Source of the DNA: Amedibacillus dolichus DSM 3991
GTDB lineage: Bacteria > Bacillota_I > Bacilli_A > Erysipelotrichales > Erysipelotrichaceae
DNA: 64,000 nt
Reading direction: 5' to 3'
NCBI RefSeq assembly: GCF_000154285.1
Contig: NZ_DS483477.1
Location: 62,001-126,000, forward strand
This document shows positions 61,705 through 64,000 of the stretch, in pieces. The notes under the pieces were generated by a model, which worked only from the letters and a program-made list of their open reading frames with translations, was not told the DNA's origin and searched no databases. The translations under genes and the position numbers were made by a program. Every line of letters starts with the position of its first letter. Within the stretch, counting starts at the first letter, position 1.

Positions 61705-62594
61705 ATAAAGTAAGCTTTGTTAAAAAACTATATAGAAAAATATTGAGGATTATGCCAACAAAAATTGCCCTATATGTTATTTATTTTAGAGGGTATAAAA
61801 AGATTTTAAATATAAAAAATCCTAGTACTTGGGGTGAAAAAATTCAATGGTTAAAAATTAATGGTGGATTGGAAAAATTATCAAAATATGTTGATAAATA
61901 TGAAGTGCGCGAGTTTATAAGAGATACGATAGGAGAAGAATACTTGAATCATTTGTATGGCGTGTATGATTGTGTAGATGATATTGATTTTTCAATTTTA
62001 CCGGATAAATTTGTTCTTAAATGTACTAATGGTAGTGGTAGCGTGATTGTTTGTGATAATATAAATAATTTTGATATAGAAGATGCTAAAAAAGAAATGG
62101 GTAGGTGGCTTGTTGATGATTATTATAAGGAAAAAAAGGAATTACAGTATAGAGATGTAAAAAATAGAATAATCATTGAAGAGTATCTTGAGGATAGTTC
62201 AAAATCATTGACAGATTATAAATTTTATGTATTTAATGGAAAAGTAGAATATTTTGCTGTATTTTATGATAGATATACAAATAAATCAGTGGATACATTT
62301 AGAGTAGATGGAAAAAAATTAGAAAATGTAAAAGTTTGTAATATTCCTAATAGTAATTATGAATTTGAATATGATGAAAAAATAAAACAAATGATTAGGT
62401 TATCAGAAATCTTATCAAGATGCTTTACTTTTGTTAGAGTGGATTTTTATTTAGTGAAAGGAAAAATCATATTTGGTGAATTGACATTTACAGATGGAGC
62501 TGGATCAGATCCTTGGAATCCAATATCTTTTGATAAAGAAATAGGGGCAAAAATACCGCTATGTGAAATTTTAAAGGAAGGAAGAGTATTATGA
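61701..62594 (+). CDS. TupA-like ATP-grasp protein
   Basis: 297 residues beginning with GTG at 61701 after GGAGGAAATAAG. The N-terminal helix IKNPSTWGEKIQWLKINGG is a signature of the ATPgrasp_TupA family found in polysaccharide clusters. The ATP-grasp core includes FVLKCTNGSGSVIVCDN, IIIEEYLED, DYKFYVFNGKVEYFAV, and VRVDFYLVKGKIIFGELTFTDGAGSDPW. It may ligate an amino acid or other acid onto a sugar in the polymer or work in teichuronic peptide synthesis; the reaction is not known for most members. Strongly AT-rich codons (ATA, AGA, TTA). Overlaps both neighbouring genes. Confidence 0.85.
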   Translation: MNKVSFVKKLYRKILRIMPTKIALYVIYFRGYKKILNIKNPSTWGEKIQWLKINGGLEKLSKYVDKYEVREFIRDTIGEEYLNHLYGVYDCVDDIDFSILPDKFVLKCTNGSGSVIVCDNINNFDIEDAKKEMGRWLVDDYYKEKKELQYRDVKNRIIIEEYLEDSSKSLTDYKFYVFNGKVEYFAVFYDRYTNKSVDTFRVDGKKLENVKVCNIPNSNYEFEYDEKIKQMIRLSEILSRCFTFVRVDFYLVKGKIIFGELTFTDGAGSDPWNPISFDKEIGAKIPLCEILKEGRVL

Positions 62595-63643
62595 GAGTGT
62601 TAGTTATAGGTCCTGACATAGAAAAGTCAAAAGGTGGTATGTCAACAGTAATTAAAGAAATTAATGAAGATAAAGACTTACGAAGTAATGTAGAAATTGA
62701 TATATTTTCATCATATGTAGATGGAAATAAAGCGTATATTCTACTATATTCATTTATCGCTATAGTAAAATTTATTTTATTTTATAGAAATTATGATGTT
62801 TACCATATTCATTGTGCTTCATATGGAAGCACTTTTAGAAAGGGGATATATATTTATTTAGTAAAGTTATTCAATAAAAAAGCTATTTTGCATATCCACG
62901 GAGCAGAATATCTAGTGTTTTTTGAGAAATCTAAACATAAAAATTTAATTATTAAAATATTGAATAAAGCTGACTTAGTGATAGCTCTGTCAAATGAATG
63001 GAAGAGGAATTTTGAAAAAACATTTCATATAGAAAATTGTATTGCTATAGAAAATGGAATTGATGTAGAGAAATATTCTAGTTGCAGTGGAGTAAAAAAA
63101 AATAATTATAATATTGTTATGTTAGGAAGGCTAGGCACAAGAAAAGGTACATATGATTTAATAAATACAATTGAAAGAGTTGTAACCCACTTTCCCAATT
63201 TAAAATGTTATATGGCAGGCGACGGAGAAATAAATAAGTGTATAACGCTAATTGAAAAAAAGAATTTAAAAAAAAATGTGTTCTGTTTGGGATGGGTAAA
63301 TTTAACTAGGAAAACTGAAATTTTGAAAGATTCAAATATACTAGTGCTTCCCTCCTATAATGAAGGATTACCAATGGCTATTTTGGAAGGGATGGCTTCA
63401 GGAAAAGCTATAATCAGTACAAATGTTGGAGCAATACCAGAAGTTATATCATCTGAAAAAAATGGAATTTTAATTCATCCTGGCGATATAGAAGCATTGG
63501 AAAATGCTATTATTAGGTTATTTACAGATTATAATTTAGTAAAAGAAATGTCAAAAAATAATAGGAAGAAAATAATAGAAGAATTTAGTACAAAAAAAAT
63601 GCATGAGGAAATATTAAAATGTTATAGAAAGGTGTTTATATGA
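62591..63643 (+). CDS. GT4-family glycosyltransferase
   Basis: 350 residues of GT-B fold. The N-terminal domain begins VLVIGPDIEKSKGGMSTV; YDVYHIHCASYGSTFRKG and ILHIHGAEY are typical. The C-terminal nucleotide-sugar site contains NIVMLGRLGTRKGTYDLI, YMAGDGE, and the EX7E-like segment LPSYNEGLPMAILEGMASGKAIISTNVGAIPEV. Retaining transfer of one sugar to the growing lipid-linked repeat is expected; donor and acceptor are unknown. The ATG at 62591 overlaps the previous stop (ATGA). The start of the following gene overlaps its own stop in the same way. Confidence 0.92.
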   Translation: MRVLVIGPDIEKSKGGMSTVIKEINEDKDLRSNVEIDIFSSYVDGNKAYILLYSFIAIVKFILFYRNYDVYHIHCASYGSTFRKGIYIYLVKLFNKKAILHIHGAEYLVFFEKSKHKNLIIKILNKADLVIALSNEWKRNFEKTFHIENCIAIENGIDVEKYSSCSGVKKNNYNIVMLGRLGTRKGTYDLINTIERVVTHFPNLKCYMAGDGEINKCITLIEKKNLKKNVFCLGWVNLTRKTEILKDSNILVLPSYNEGLPMAILEGMASGKAIISTNVGAIPEVISSEKNGILIHPGDIEALENAIIRLFTDYNLVKEMSKNNRKKIIEEFSTKKMHEEILKCYRKVFI

Positions 63644-64000
63644 ATAAAGTAGGATTAAGTGTCTGTTATGATACAAAAAATTTTGGTAGTCAATTGCAGG
63701 TGTTGGCAACTATTAATCAAATAGAAAAATTAGGATATGATACAGAAATTATTAGATATAAAAAAAAGATTTCTTTATCACTTATAATACAAAATATTCC
63801 ACGACTTTTTAATGGGCAATATATAAATGGACTCATAAAGAGTAATAAAAAAAATAAATTATTGTCAAAATATCCAGAGATTGTGGATAATATAAAAATT
63901 AGAAATAATAGATTTTCTAAATTCGCTAATGATAATTTTATAAATGTTTCAAATTTCTATTATGGGTGGCATTCATTGAAAAATGCTGCAAAGAAAAATT
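63640..64000 (+). CDS. Polysaccharide pyruvyltransferase-like protein, 5' part only
   Basis: Starts with ATG at 63640 overlapping the previous stop and runs off the window after about 120 codons. The visible N-terminus MNKVGLSVCYDTKNFGSQLQ and then the GYDTEIIRYKKK segment match the opening of the CsaB/pyruvyltransferase-like family (pattern NYGxxLQAxAL...LGYEVEIIDY). Family members add ketal-linked pyruvate to wall or capsule sugars. The remainder shows AT-rich, Asn/Lys-heavy sequence. The assignment is tentative because only the first domain portion is present. Confidence 0.6.
   Translation, partial: MNKVGLSVCYDTKNFGSQLQVLATINQIEKLGYDTEIIRYKKKISLSLIIQNIPRLFNGQYINGLIKSNKKNKLLSKYPEIVDNIKIRNNRFSKFANDNFINVSNFYYGWHSLKNAAKKN

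Noticed and set aside
1-64000. CRISPR array or prophage
   Set aside because: No regularly spaced repeats, Cas genes, integrase, capsid or terminase genes were seen. The leaderless amidase alone is insufficient.

Overview
The window is low-GC Gram-positive (Firmicutes) chromosome. Supporting signs are AT-rich codons, strong GGAGG-type ribosome sites, LPXTG-like cell-wall anchors, lipoproteins, CcpA-type cre boxes, a CpsB/C/D phosphoregulatory system and a class Ia ribonucleotide reductase beside lactate dehydrogenase. The gene set, and the large FIVAR/CBM32/cohesin/dockerin glycosidases, suggest a host-associated gut bacterium, possibly of the Erysipelotrichia; that taxonomic guess is inference. 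No rRNA, CRISPR array, integrase or intact insertion sequence was seen.

1-21 kb is mostly housekeeping. It holds a YitT-family gene end, coaBC-coaX (coenzyme A), NAD(P)HX repair (nnrE/D fusion), hflX, a leaderless cell-wall amidase, a divergent UvrD-like helicase, tRNA-Glu, asparaginase, an Rpn/PD-(D/E)XK nuclease-family protein, a marR-MATE efflux operon, murI, an M18 aminopeptidase, tRNA-Gln, gltX, a Xaa-Pro aminopeptidase, a CpXC protein and an orphan MalK-type ABC ATPase.

21-40 kb is the most striking region. It carries three secreted, wall-anchored glycosidases: a GH123-like enzyme of 809 aa and two tandem GH31 paralogues of 2314 and 2026 aa. All end in an NTGD-membrane-basic sorting tail. 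Each giant GH31 carries FN3, F5/8C (CBM32), dockerin-like, cohesin-like, Ig-like and FIVAR modules on one chain. The families point to host O-glycans or glycolipids rich in N-acetylgalactosamine. Candidate cre boxes lie upstream of all three genes, and a 31-bp element is shared by the two GH31 upstream regions. Two small lipoproteins follow.

40.7-44.3 kb is a decayed accessory island: a DUF4143 ATPase, a RhuM-like fragment, a 5'-truncated AlbA-type regulator, an LPD28-type small protein, and two inverted ~79-bp hairpin repeats bracketing about 1.7 kb. A HipA-like remnant lies near 24.2-24.7 kb.

44.3-54.7 kb holds nrdA-nrdB, ldh, a nitroreductase, an AI-2E-family permease, an unannotated 27-codon small gene, an ankyrin protein, an EF-G-like GTPase and a P1 peptidase.

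55 kb to the end is a capsule/exopolysaccharide operon running off the window: an initiating sugar transferase, an Ig-like membrane protein, a chain-length regulator (CpsC/Wzz), a PHP tyrosine phosphatase (CpsB), a BY-kinase (CpsD), a UDP-sugar dehydrogenase, an Alg14/Alg13-type glycosyltransferase pair, a TupA-like ATP-grasp protein, a GT4 glycosyltransferase and a pyruvyltransferase-like gene. Its leader has a terminator with an overlapping competing hairpin. Eleven consecutive G residues form its ribosome-binding region, a candidate phase-variation switch.
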